Positions 1 to 10,012 of a stretch of DNA of 64,000 nucleotides are shown piece by piece. The stretch is taken from assembly GCF_003597395.2 (NCBI RefSeq), contig NC_133771.1:133655957-133719956 (forward strand), given 5' to 3'. A model generated the notes under the pieces. That model had not been told where the DNA came from and made no database searches. It worked only from the letters and a program-made list of their open reading frames with translations. The translations under genes were made by a program, and so were the position numbers. Source of the DNA: Chelonoidis abingdonii (lineage: Eukaryota > Chordata > Testudines > Testudinidae). How positions within the stretch are numbered: position 1 is the first letter of the stretch; each line of letters starts with the position of its first letter.

Positions 1-129
1 GGGAATGCTGAGGAGAGGGGTATAGCCTCTAAGCCCTATTTCTCAAAGAGAGATAAGTGTCTTTCTCTGGCTTTAGCCCATTTGGGACCACTCACCCAGG
101 ATATGGGAGCTTAAAAACCCCGTTCTGCT

Positions 130-365
130 TGATGTGGAGCTGTGACTTGAACTTTGGTTTTTAACATCCTAGGCACACACCCAAAGCACTGGCCTATAAG
201 GTATTCTAGAGTAGGGCTTTCCCAGTGTCTCCTTTTGGAGTTGTTCCACTTTTTATAAATAATTAAATATTCCTTGGAGCAGGGGAACTGATGTCTGGGG
301 CTCACACCTCTCAGGTGAGTGCTCTAACAATTGGACTATAGAGTCAGTCTCACTCTCTCTCTGGC
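130..365 (-). repeat. Dimeric tRNA-derived SINE (turtle type)
   Basis: Read on the minus strand, this holds two degenerate tRNA-like units. The first (about 279-345) runs from a 'gttagagcactcacctg' A-box-like stretch to a weak B-box. The second (about 131-195) has a clearer B-box core, 'gttcaagtc'. They are joined by an AT-rich linker resembling the 'ttatttataaaaagtggaac' linker I associate with turtle genomes. Further tRNA-like sequence at about 75-115 appears to lie in the opposite orientation. Both units are too decayed to be functional tRNA genes. The family name is from memory. Confidence 0.6.
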
Positions 366-824
366 GCAGTGAATATTTAAGTATGTTTAGGTGACTGGGC
401 ACATGACCAGCTGCTGAAATTTAGGTGACTGTGGGACTTCAGTGGTTGACCCAAAAACAAATGTTTTGAATTTTTTTGGCAAATCATAAAGTCAAAAAAT
501 GTTGAGCTGGGCCAAAATTTAAAGTTTTGCTTCAAAAATCCCCTCCAAATCAGTTTTTTCAGTGCAGTCAAAACTCTTCCATTAATTTGCAAATAGTATT
601 GGGTTGACCAAAACTGTATTTTTATAAACTATTCACAAAAAAACCCCAAAACCAGCTGACTCCTAAATTCATAAGTTATTTTTGGAAATGAAACTTAGAC
701 CTCTAAATCATTTTAGGATTTTGAAAAGTGTATCTTTACACTCCTAAAATACTTAAGTGCTTTTGAACATTTTATCTATAACTCTTTCAGGTAAGACACA
801 ATTTGCCTAAAACTATTATGGTTA

Positions 825-1150
825 GAGATGGACTGGAACTACATATTTTGTGGGCTGCTCCAGATTTTTAGGTGGTGATTTTCAAAAGCCCTCAGCATTG
901 ACCTAACTCTTTACTTCAGTAGCAGTTTTATCACTGTGTTCAGTGGAAGAGGTGTTAAGCTAAAGCTGAAGTGCTTTTGAAAATCTCATACTTAAAGCCT
1001 GAGAATGTTCAGATCCAGGGGTTTGGTTTAGCCCATTATAGGGTCCAGTGACAAAATTCCAGTCTGGATCCAGATTCAGATTCTGAGCCCGTTCGATTCC
1101 CCCAGAGTTCGGATATGTTCCGATCCAGAGGCTTGGTTTTGTCCCATCTC
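825..1150. mobile_element. TA-flanked MITE with GAGATGG termini
   Basis: The left end reads GAGATGGACTGG and the right end is the inverted GTCCCATCTC; both are flanked by TA. A terminal inverted repeat with a TA duplication fits a non-autonomous Tc1/mariner-like element. The interior has further inverted segments, including 'gttcagatccaggg' and 'gttccgatccagagg'. It has no coding capacity. A 67-bp relative lies near 37.0 kb and an internal fragment near 47.65 kb. Confidence 0.55.
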
Positions 1151-1305
1151 TAGTTATGACACTGGAAAGGAAAAAGAGATTTTCAGGGATGTGCTGCTCC
1201 TGCTGTACTGGTCTCTGTAGAAGAGGTTTGACTGGATGGACATGCCCTTTAAACATACCTCAATCATTTCAACAGAAGATTTAAAAAAATATTTATACCA
1301 AATAT

Positions 1306-1671
1306 CAGAGACGTTGACTTTCTATTGTGCCGGGGAGTGCTCGACCCCAGTGCTGTCCCAGGGCCCATCTCTACTCCACCCCTTCCCTTGTGCCCCACCT
1401 CTTCCTGCCCCTGCCCCACCTCTTCCCACCCCCACCCCTCATCTTCCTGCCGTCTTTCATCTCCTCCCCCAAGTATGCCGTGCCCTGCCCTCACTCCTCC
1501 TCCCCTCCCCCAACATTTCCTACATGCCATGGAACAGCTGATCATGGAGGTGCTGGGAGGGAGGGGGAGACACCAATCAGCTGGGCCCGCCAGCAGGCGG
1601 AAGGTGCTGGGGGGAGGGAGAGGAGCTGATTGGAGAAGCTCCAGCCCCAGAGCACCCACAGAGTCAGTGCC
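1306..1671. mobile_element. GC-rich insert flanked by 12-bp direct repeats
   Basis: The insert sits between perfect copies of TATACCAAATAT at 1294-1305 and 1672-1683, which reads as a target-site duplication. It is pyrimidine-rich on the plus strand (CCCCACCTCTTCC-like runs) and very unlike the AT-rich flanks. The 12-bp duplication favours target-primed retrotransposition over cut-and-paste. There is no A-tail and no coding domain. Its ends (GAGTGCTCGACC... and ...GAGCACCCACAGAG) resemble a family abundant in turtles, but I cannot name it. Long open frames on both strands are products of its low complexity. Confidence 0.6.
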
Positions 1672-1683
1672 TATACCAAATAT

Positions 1684-2394
1684 GTAGGAAAAAGGAAATG
1701 TAAATTCAATAAAGGAATCGTTAGAAAGCAATGTAAAGGCTGAGAAATAATGTGACATAAGTGCATGGAGTTATTAGAGCTAGATTTGCCATGATTATGT
1801 CAACCATTCCACTTTTTTTCAAGAAAGCACTGCCTAAGAATGGACTGCAATACCATAATCTTAAAATGTTAAAGATGGAGTAACATCCTGTCCCAAGCTA
1901 TCAAAGAAAGCTATCAAAGAAAGATTTTGACATATGGAACTTCATTCTGATTTTACTGACACAAACGTAATCCCATTAACTTCAGCTAGGTTACTTGTGA
2001 CTTACACCATTGTAAATGAAAGGAGAATTAGACACCTGGGTGGGTTCATTCCTTGATGGAGGAAAAATGGGTGAATATGCTGGATATGCTTCTTGGTCTA
2101 TTTTATTCACAGTAGTCCTAATCCTGAAGTCTTGCCTTGGTTAATCTGATTTTGGTGAGTGTTCGCCATGATTCAGCCTGGGTAAAAATCTGAGCAAGGA
2201 TATCAGGAAGTTCAAGTTCCCATATCAAGGTTGTTTTTCTCTCTGACTTTCATTGCTACTCACATACTGTTTTCGATTGTATATAAAATGTACTCAGGCC
2301 AAAACCACCCTTCTTCAAGTGGTTGGTGCACAGGCATGTGAGACTGGATTCTTTTGGCTAGTAGTGTTAGCTGTCCGCGGTGCTAGTCTCCCCC
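1684..2394. other. No gene recognised
   Basis: Unremarkable AT-rich sequence with no coding signature or clear repeat boundary. The last part, from about 2330, may belong to the leader of the downstream DIRS relic. Confidence 0.5.
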
Positions 2395-2426
2395 CCTGGA
2401 GACTGACCTTCTCCCTTCGAAGGCCT

Positions 2427-2540
2427 GGGACAGACTGACTGCTCCTGCTCTGGGACAGACTGACTGCTCAGCCTTTATATACCTCTGAGCCGGGCCCTGA
2501 TTGGCTGTCTACAATCTGGGCCCTGATTGGCTCCCTATAA
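2427..2540 (+). promoter_or_regulatory. Promoter-like leader of the DIRS relic
   Basis: There is a 17-bp direct repeat GGGACAGACTGACTGCT (2427-2443 and 2452-2468), a TATA-like TTTATATA (2474-2481), and a 15-bp direct repeat GGGCCCTGATTGGCT (2492-2506 and 2518-2532). The latter carries an inverted CCAAT box (ATTGG) in each copy and is followed by CCCTATAAG. Doubled CCAAT boxes next to TATA-like motifs suggest an old Pol II promoter. Activity is inference. Confidence 0.45.
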
Positions 2541-2790
2541 GCCCTCTTTTAATTGTGCCTCCATCCTAGATGTCCTCATGCACCCCTGCCCAATGCACAA
2601 AGGACAGAGTGGACCCAACCATCCTTCAGTTCCTATCTAACACTTTGTGGCAGCAAGATAGAACCCCTGCAGTATCCATCTGCTTCTCTGCAACTCTGTT
2701 GATGTTAGTGCTAGGAATTAGTTAATTAATATAGTTGTTAGGGAGTTAGTTAACTTTTAGTGCCCCTGTGATACTGAGACTCATGTTGTT

Positions 2791-2886
2791 ATGGCAGATG
2801 CTAAATCACCAGGGTTTACAATATGCCCTTTCTGTGATGATTCTATGCCATCTAACAATGCGTACTCCGAGTACTTTTTTGTTTAG
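2791..2886 (+). pseudogene. DIRS ORF1 (gag-like) N-terminal relic
   Basis: A 31-codon frame from an ATG just after the leader ends at a TAG. It contains KSPGF, then CPFC (a C-x2-C pair), then SMPS. This resembles the N-terminus of turtle DIRS ORF1 proteins, where a PGF-x-C-x2-C segment begins a zinc-binding motif; the second half of the zinc motif is lost. It lies in front of the recombinase relic on the same strand, with the rest of ORF1 and all of the RT region deleted. The start was chosen because it is the first ATG after the promoter-like block. Confidence 0.5.
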
Positions 2887-2932
2887 GTAATGGGCACATC
2901 CCTGACTATTAACTATATGACTATTAACTGGA

Positions 2933-3420
2933 TTGATGGCCACCCTCTTTGAGCTCTTAGCAGCCTGTTCCCTATACCACCTATCGATGAAGCTTGCCTT
3001 TTTAATAGCCATCACATCAGCTCAAAGAATAGGGCAGGTTCAGGCCCTCAGGGCACATCCATCTTATACAATGTTTCATAAGGACTGTGTCGGTCTGAGA
3101 ACTCATCCCAAGTTCCTGTCCATGTGAACCCAAACCATTCATCTGCTAGAGTTCTTCCTCGTGTCTCTCCAAACCCCAGAGGAAGCTAGACTTCACACAC
3201 TTGATGTAGTAAGTGCATTGCTGTATTACCTTAACAGGAAAAAATAATTCAGGAACACATCTATATTTCATAATCTTTGCTGATAGGGTTTTGGGTCAGG
3301 TAATATCCTCATGGAATTTATCAAAATGTGTCTACAACTGTGAAAGAACATTTTATGAATGAGCTAAGTTAGATCCACTAAGTCATATTAGAGCTCATTT
3401 CACTAGAGCTCAGGCCCTGA
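2933..3420 (+). pseudogene. DIRS tyrosine recombinase relic
   Basis: The first open part (to about 3120) contains LSMKLAFLIAITSAQRIGQ and LRTHPKF. These match the DIRS recombinase block 'KTAFLvAitsarRvsEL', whose Arg (here in AQRIGQ) is the first catalytic residue. After frameshifts, LHTLDVVSALLYYLNRK (about 3190-3240) matches the 'lDv.raL..Yl.rT' segment. IRAHFTRAQAL (3387-3419) keeps the HxxR box (H and R at 3396-3407). The active-site tyrosine was not found. The enzyme would splice circular DIRS cDNA into the genome; this copy is dead, with several stops and frame changes. Confidence 0.7.
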
Positions 3421-3735
3421 AAGCAGAACTGGATGAAAGATTTCTCTGAAAACCTTACTCTAAATATGTTCATGTGAAAAAAGAATGCACACAAAAGTGA
3501 TGATGTAAAGGAGAAATTTGAGTCCAAAATGAAGAAACTGGAATACACATTGTAACTTTCTCACAACTATTAACTAGCAAGAGAATTTAACAATGTGATT
3601 ACACATCCGTAAATGAAAAGATAGATATGAATTTTATTATCTGCAGTGTAGTTGTAGCCATGTCAGTCCTAGGGTATTAGAGAGATAAGGTAGGTGAGGT
3701 AATATTGTTTACTGGACCAATTTCTGTTGGTGAGA

Positions 3736-3772
3736 GAGACAGACTTTTGAACCACGGAGAGCTCTTCATCAG
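3736..3772 (-). ncRNA. Decayed hammerhead-like core, left PLE arm
   Basis: On the minus strand the intact core CUGAUGA (3772-3766) is followed by a potential stem II (AGAGCU...). The position of the GAAA box reads AAAA (3748-3745) inside TTCAAAAG. The right arm reads CTCGAAAG at the same place, so the G was probably lost by CpG decay. The order CUGANGA, stem II, GAAA is that of hammerhead ribozymes, which are known in PLE terminal repeats. With the G of the GAAA box changed, this copy should not cleave. Confidence 0.5.
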
Positions 3773-3879
3773 GTCCAGGAAAGGTACTCCCAGCTAAATG
3801 CAAGATGGAAGAGATTGTTTATCTAAGTGGTTAGAACATATTAAGGGACCATTCAAGATATAGTGGCCCATTAACGGGT

Positions 3880-4330
3880 ATCATCAAAAAACTACAATGC
3901 ATACTCAATGGGGATGCCATTCCAAAAAAAATCTTTCCTGGGCCCCCACTTCTGGCCTTCAAACAACTCCCCAACCTCTTCAAGCTCATCATTAGAAGCA
4001 AGCTCCCCACAGACCAAGTCACACCAACTCAAAGTGCACCAGACCTTGCCAGATCAACAGGTGCAAAACCTGCAGACATATTTCCACTGCTACAATTATC
4101 AACACCCTCCACAACACAATTTTCCAAGGATCCTACACATGCCTATTACAACATGTGGTACAGCTCAGCCAGTGCACTGAGTGCCCCAATAACAACTATG
4201 TAGGTAGCCAGGCAACCACTATATTCTTGAATAAATTCACACAGGAAAAAGATAAAAGAAAAAAATACCTGATTACCTGCAATCGCGCTATATTTGACTC
4301 TCAGTCGTTATCCTCAAAGGCAACCTAACA
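3880..4330 (+). pseudogene. PLE RT C-terminus and GIY-YIG endonuclease relic
   Basis: One frame (to about 4020) reads IIKK...PPLLAFKQLPNLFKLIIRSKL, matching the PLE linker pattern 'PPl.afrR..NLrd.LvrsKL'. After a frameshift near 4020 a second frame contains RCKTCRHIST (from 4059), then YTC, and then HVVQLSQCTECPNNNYVG. This fits the GIY-YIG core of PLEs, 'NVVYLIQC.KC...YVGET'. The frame stops at a TAA near 4330. The endonuclease nicks target DNA to start reverse transcription. The GET end of the core has become GSQ, so activity is lost. The upstream RT domain is missing. Confidence 0.72.
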
Positions 4331-4591
4331 TAACACTTTCAAAAGACAAGCCTGGATGCTTACATTCATAATTCTGCTAGACACTAAAATCATGGACTGA
4401 ACAGAGACACTGGCTTTATGCTTATCACAACAATCTGTAACCCACTAACCCCCTTTTTGTCTTGTGACTGCAGAGGTGTTGACGGGCCACTCTACCTTGA
4501 ATGGACTCTTACAATATGTGCTAACTACTTATGCTAAACAATTTGTTCCACCTTGTATTTAACTGTGATGTTTGGAGTACCTTTCCCAGAC

Positions 4592-4633
4592 CTGTAGAAG
4601 TGCTTTGTCTTTGTGTGGCTCGAAAGCTTGTCT
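4592..4633 (+). ncRNA. Decayed hammerhead-like core, right PLE arm
   Basis: The core position reads CUGUAGA, one change from CUGANGA, and is followed by a disturbed stem II and an intact GAAA (4622-4625) in CTCGAAAGCTTGTC. It is the mirror partner of the core in the left arm. The left copy keeps CUGAUGA and the right keeps GAAA, so together they show both boxes of one ancestral motif. This copy is probably inactive. Confidence 0.45.
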
Positions 4634-4701
4634 CTCTCACCAACAGATATTGGTCCAATAAACGGTATTACCTCACCCACCTTGTTGCATGAATTTTATT
4701 A

Positions 4702-4964
4702 GTCAGTGTTTATTTCTTCCCCACAATAAAAGCAATTACGTTAGCACAGAAGAATAATTGTTTCAGTAAAAGCCAAGTCAGTTAGAGCACTTATGATCTG
4801 TAACAGAGGCATTGCCAAACCAGCAGGAAATTACGGAAAAGAATGGTTTGCTATTAATAATGGAGACACTGAAGGTGATGTTTTGCACTAGAAACACTGA
4901 AAAATGTGTTTACAAGAAAAACGAAACCTTTATCCACACACTACAGAACCCCAGTTTACCAAAT
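4702..4964. other. No gene recognised
   Basis: AT-rich sequence between the PLE duplication and the next GC-rich repeat; nothing identified. Confidence 0.4.
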
Positions 4965-5575
4965 ATGGGGGCCAGATTCAAGGGTGTCAGAACCTTCCAA
5001 AAAGTGGGGTGGGCAGGGGCCTCTGTCCCCCTTGAGATCACACCCCACCCCTCTTTTTCCCCTCAAGGCCTCGCCCCCGGCCAAGCCCAAAGCCAGAGCA
5101 GGGCTAGGGAGCTGACCCCCCCCACCCAGAAGGTGCTCCCACCCCGAAAGCAGCCCCAGGCCCATGTCCCTGCCCCCCAGACCGCCTGCCTAGAGCAGGT
5201 GGAGGGTCCATGGCTCCCCGCATCTGCCTGTGCAGCTTTTACCAAGGCCAGACTGTGGCTCTGAGGCCAGAGCCAGTTCAGAGACAGAGCCACTTGGGCA
5301 GCTGTGGGGAGCTGGCGCAGAGTCACAGACCCTCCACCTGCCCTGGGCTGGGCAGGGAATCTGGGGAGCAGGGACACAGGCTGGGGGCTGCTCTCACAAC
5401 TTCCTGGGCTCCCCTTCCCGGGTGGGATCCATGCTGGCTTGGCAAAGGGGTGGGGCCTCAGGGGGGAAGAGGAGGGGAAGGGGCAGGGTCCACCCCAGCA
5501 AAAAATGGACTTTCAGAATCAGGACTTTCAGAACTTTCAAAAAGTGGGAGGGCCTCTGTTCCTGCGCCACTAGCC
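4965..5575. repeat. GC-rich interspersed repeat of unknown class
   Basis: A block of about 600 bp, clearly more GC-rich than its flanks, with overlapping open frames on both strands as expected from low stop density. A diverged direct repeat built on 'tcagaacyttccaaaaagtggg' followed by 'cctctg' marks both sides (4987-5027 and 5528-5560). The block may be two same-strand copies of one family or an insert between terminal direct repeats. I recognise the AAAAAGTGGG(A)GGGC motif as common in turtle DNA but cannot assign a class. Confidence 0.45.
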
Positions 5576-5579
5576 AGGC

Positions 5580-8500
5580 TCTGAAGTCCTTTTTATTTAG
5601 TCCTCGGCAATCTCTTGCTAAAGTCAAAAGAAACTTGTTAGAGTGAGAATAGAGTAAAAATTGAGTAAGACCTTCAGAATTTTATTGATATTATGTATCT
5701 GTAATAGTCAACATGAATAGTCATAATTTGTCAATGATTGCCACAACGATGTATTTGAGACACCCCAATACAGTACACTAAATCAGAGGTACCTGTGGAG
5801 AATATGGGCTAACCATTGGCAAATGTTGACTTTTTCAAGTTTTCCACTCCACAAATAAATATGATTGCGCATACACTTCCACCCTTTTCAGACCCCACTC
5901 TCCACCATTTCCACACCTACATCATCATTACAAATATATCTGCTACTTGGGACTTGCTTTTAATTATCTCCCAGCCTGCTGGGATGAAACTATTCCCTTG
6001 CTGACAAAGATCATCTTTGCATTCAACCCCAAGTGAATCAACTCTAGGCAAACTTACTTATGATTCCCCATCTCCTAAGAACTGAGCTGTGGATTTCTAC
6101 CAGTGATTCTCTGAGGCAGCAGGACACAAGCTAGCTAGCATGCAAAGAAAGGTTGGACGGTTTGGTAAGAGCTAAGTACATTGGCAGAACAGTTTATAGA
6201 GCCTTGCTTTGCAACCATCGTCATTATTATAATTTTAGTGTTTCAAAAATATGCAGCTTTGATACAGTCCCTTAACCCAATCAGCCCCCTGGCTTTCATA
6301 AGCATTTAATTGTCCAATAGACCTTGAAACTATTGTTAACTATTGTTAATGACATTGCTTAATGTAGAGGGATGATAATGAACTTCAGCAGAATTAAGAG
6401 TCAGAATGAAGAAATAATGGCCAGAAATAAGATGAGAGTATTTTTGATTATTCTATTCAAGTTAAATGGTTCCAATAGTGTACCCTGGATTCAACCTTGA
6501 CCACTTTGACTCCAAATCAGAAAGGTTCTGATTAATGGTCTGACTGATGAAAATGTAAGTACATGGTATTGCAAGGTATTTATTAGCCAGTTATTACAAA
6601 AATGTAATAACATTTTATTAGTGGTAAGCAACACACTTTAAAAAAAATGCTAATACTGTAACCACATTTCTCAGGTCGTTAAAGGCACTTGGCCTTCCTT
6701 AGACATGGATCCAGTGTGCAAAGTTCATATCTTGATTCAAATCAAAATCTGAATTTCCCCATAGTTTAAAATGGGTGTGCATGGGATGACGGAGTGTTGG
6801 GGTTTCCAGTATGGCCTATTTTAGAAATAGAATCAAGCTGGTAAATTGACCTCCGTGCAAATATAAATCTACTTCCAAACGTCCTCAAAGTTAGTTGGCA
6901 GTGGTCCACATCCAGCATTCCATTTCAGGTCTGCCTTTAATCCTTCAGCCTGATGCTGTAAACTAACTCAAGAAATTAAAGTACTATCCATTGTCAAGTG
7001 ATACTATGGATATATTACATACAATGAGAAGGTCCAATGTGATTGACAGACTTTCTTTAAATGCTGTTTAGTGCACTATGGAAGTTCCCACCTGGAATGG
7101 TATACTTGGTTTTGTTTGTATTCTCTTTCCTTGGGACTTATTCACAGCCCAGCAAAGGGATCTGCCCTCTACCGTGTCTGTAGGCCTCAAGTCAGGTGGC
7201 CTTTTAGCAGAAGAGGCTGAAAAACAGAGCATCTTTCAGCCCATCAGATGTGCACTGTATTTCAAAAATGAACAAACACAAACAAACATAAATGCAATGT
7301 ATTGCCAAAAGTAGTGTATTCCATCCTACCAATAAATATGACCACTAAGCACATTCCTGAGCAAGTCTAAGAAACAGGCAGACCTTGAGCAGACAGGCTT
7401 ATCAATCAACTGCACAGATGCTTGTTTCATAACAACGAAGACGTGAAGCAATTGAGAGAACAAGCATATTTTCCACACATGAATCACACTGTGCAATATT
7501 TTTCATAATCCAATAAGAATGATTTCCTGCTTGCTTAACTGGAACCTCAACCAGCAAAACAGAAGTCAATAAACAGTGTGAGTCCTTTCAGATGATACAT
7601 TATGCCCTGGCTTCTCTAGAGATGAGCACCACATGCATAGTTAGCAGTGCTGAATGGCTTATTATTGTAATTAGTATGCCTCCTCGGCGCACACAATTTA
7701 AAAAACAGTGGGTCAGCACTTACCCAATATTTCATAAGTGGCCACTGCTGCTAATATTTAAAATACAAATCAAGTGCCAAAATTCGCTAGACAAGTGACC
7801 TGCACCACTGAGAACTACCTCATCTTTTACTTATAATATTGACAGGAGCTTAGGAATATTCATGTAGTTGGAGAGTGAAAGAGAACATATTATCATGTAT
7901 GTTGTTCACACCACAAAATCACTGGAGAAGCATCACTCAGATGAGGCCAATCTTTTTTTCTTTTTTCGTTAAAGTAAAGAACATTTTGGCCAATGTCAAA
8001 TGCAATGATTTTTTTAAATATACTCTTAATGAAATTTTAAAATTAATTTTGTATTGTTTGGTATCAGATTTAATCAGATCCTTTTTAATCAGATCCATTT
8101 TCACCAACCGAAAGCACTTGGAATGGGGAAGGGGTATTCATGAAGATGAAAGGTGGTTTGTGTCTGTTTGGTAATATAGCTAAAAAGGTTTGACAAATGG
8201 AAGCAAATACATTAAATGGGTTTGAAAAGGTCACTTTGCTGGTGAAAAGCAAATTTAAAAAGAAAACAAAAAAACCCAGCTTTGCTGACAAGGAGTACTT
8301 TTTTTGAGTAGCTGTACTTTTGCCATACCATAGCTGTCAGGCGCCTCTGTTCAATGTATCCTAAATTACCCCCAAATCATCAAACAACTTGCCAAGCCAT
8401 AGAAAAAAGCTACTGCATTACTGAAGCAGAAAATTGCCAATAGCAGGATCTTTACAGATATTATGGCCTTATCCTGAAAACCCCATATATTCTGAACGCC

Positions 8501-9729
8501 CACTGAAGTAAGTGGGTATTTTGTACATAGAGGGCTTTGGGAGTCATTTGGGGTATGCTTAGCAGAGACTTCTGACAGAATACGGTGTGGCTAAAAATGC
8601 ATAATCACTGGCAGATCCGGGGGTTAAAAACAGGAGGATAGGGATGCTTATAATAAGCCTGTTCTCCAGACTTTTTACCATTTGAATACTGAGGACCAAG
8701 TCTTCAATTACAGCTGCGGAATGCTCTGCACAGCTGAAAATGGGGGAAGGAGAGGTGTTGCTCTTATTAAGGCATGAAAAGCCTATATTTAAAACTTACT
8801 TAATTTTTTTTATTTAACATTTGTTTAAGAATAACACAAAAGAAACCTGAGCCTGGATTTGACCACAGCCCACCGTTCCCTGCTGTCTAGAACTCCATCT
8901 TCCAAAATGGATGATAACTGCCCTTAGACAATGATCCTTCCACAGAGACCAGTACACCACACATTCTCTCTCTCTCTAAAAATCAAATTTAAACTTGTGT
9001 CTGTGAAGGCTCTGGACATGTATTCTGCAGTTCTCTCCAGCTGCAGTGTGTTCTGTCCAACAGTAGTCCACCAAGTCCACCTTTAGAGGCACTCAAAGAA
9101 ATTTTCTTCATCATGCAGAAAACCTAAAAATATGACACTGTTGGTTGAAATAGTGCTGGAAATCTGGTTGGTATGAGATAATACTTTAGAGAATTCTTTA
9201 ATGGTCATTATTGCTTCTCCTGAAGCTCCTTCTTATATCAGACTTGAGACTGTTCCCAACTGTCCGGTGAATGATTTCTAGTCACTCTGTGTCCAGTTCC
9301 CTCAGAAATAGCAGGATATTATTTGGAATATATATCTGGCTCATTTTGTAATAAGAATTTAAATTTATCTCTTGGAAAGGGCTTCATTACCATCTAGTGA
9401 TGAGTTTTATGTGTCTCCTTCAAGCTCAAATTCAGAAGATACCTGTAGACTCTGTGGTACTCAGTTCACTGGAGTCTGACAGCCATTATCACAGCTGAGG
9501 ATGCTGTGATTTCCTCCCCATTTACCAGGACCTCTGACAGTTGCTCTATGGAATCAATATACAATGGCTCATCACCAGAGCTATCACTGTATCCACAGTT
9601 TTCTTTTCCCAGCATTGTCTAGCAAAATAGATGTACTTAAGGCAGACTTTTGCCCACATATTGGATGATCTGTATATGCATGTTCTCATCCCCATCTCCC
9701 ACACAGTCATCTGGGGGCTTGTACAGACT
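5580..9729. other. Gene-free AT-rich stretch
   Basis: About 4 kb with no coding frame beyond random expectation and no RNA gene seen. Small features only: a near-palindrome AAAATGTAATAACATTTT near 6.6 kb, the short direct repeat ATCAGATCC near 8.08 and 8.09 kb, and a possible old palindromic MITE around 8.46-8.56 kb. Confidence 0.5.
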
Positions 9730-10012
9730 ACCACTTATGTCATTATAATTTAGGTCACTCAGGGGTGTGAATAAGCCACACACACACATACCAAGTGACA
9801 TAAGTTACACTGACCTAAGCGCATGTGTGGATAGCTCTGTGTCGGTGAGAGAGCTTCTCCTAGCAACACAGCTACCACTTCTCATGGAGGTGGTTTTATT
9901 ATACAGATAGGAGAGCACTCTCCCGTCAGCAGAGAGCGTCTTCACCAGACATGCTACAGCACCACAGCTGTATTGATGCAGCTATGCCATTGTAGCGCTT
10001 CCAGTGTAGACT
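9730..10012. mobile_element. MITE ending in AGTGTAGAC
   Basis: The right end carries 'cttccagtgtagac', the terminus I associate with a turtle DNA-transposon family whose ends read GTCTACACT. Interior features are CTCAGGGGTGTGAA and 'tacactgacctaag'. The matching left terminus is not clear, so the copy is probably truncated. A related copy with both ends lies near 34.1-34.4 kb. No coding capacity. Confidence 0.5.

Larger units (their letters stand above)
2395..3470 (+). mobile_element. Decayed DIRS-type retrotransposon
   Basis: A promoter-like leader, a short ORF1 start and a tyrosine-recombinase relic follow each other on one strand, in the order expected for a DIRS element. The reverse transcriptase/RNase H region that should lie between ORF1 and the recombinase is missing, so the copy is internally deleted as well as frameshifted. 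DIRS elements integrate with a tyrosine recombinase rather than a DDE integrase, which is why the recombinase relic is diagnostic. Outer boundaries are approximate; I found no inverted terminal or internal complementary repeats. Assignment rests on protein motifs recalled from the family. Confidence 0.7.
3640..4688 (+). mobile_element. Penelope-like element (PLE) with inverted termini
   Basis: The insert is bounded by a perfect 13-bp duplication, ATGAATTTTATTA (3627-3639 and 4689-4701). Its ends are long inverted repeats: the left arm (about 3687-3885) is the reverse complement of the right (about 4483-4685). Both carry TTGGTGAGAGAGAC-type blocks and a hammerhead-like core. The left end has about 45 extra bases, like the one-sided tail of PLEs. 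Between the arms lies a plus-strand coding relic resembling the PLE C-terminus and GIY-YIG endonuclease. PLEs transpose with a telomerase-related reverse transcriptase plus this endonuclease; here the RT is gone (5' truncation). Confidence 0.82.

Noticed and set aside
279..345. tRNA-like units as functional tRNA genes
   Set aside because: Stems are broken, the A and B boxes are degenerate, and they sit in a SINE body.
1264..1758. A 164-codon minus-strand open frame
   Set aside because: It spans the GC-rich 366-bp insert and both duplication flanks; glycine/glutamate-rich low complexity, with competing frames on the other strand.
4812..5264. A 150-codon plus-strand open frame
   Set aside because: Half lies in the GC-rich repeat with few stops in any frame; no domain, and several frames compete.
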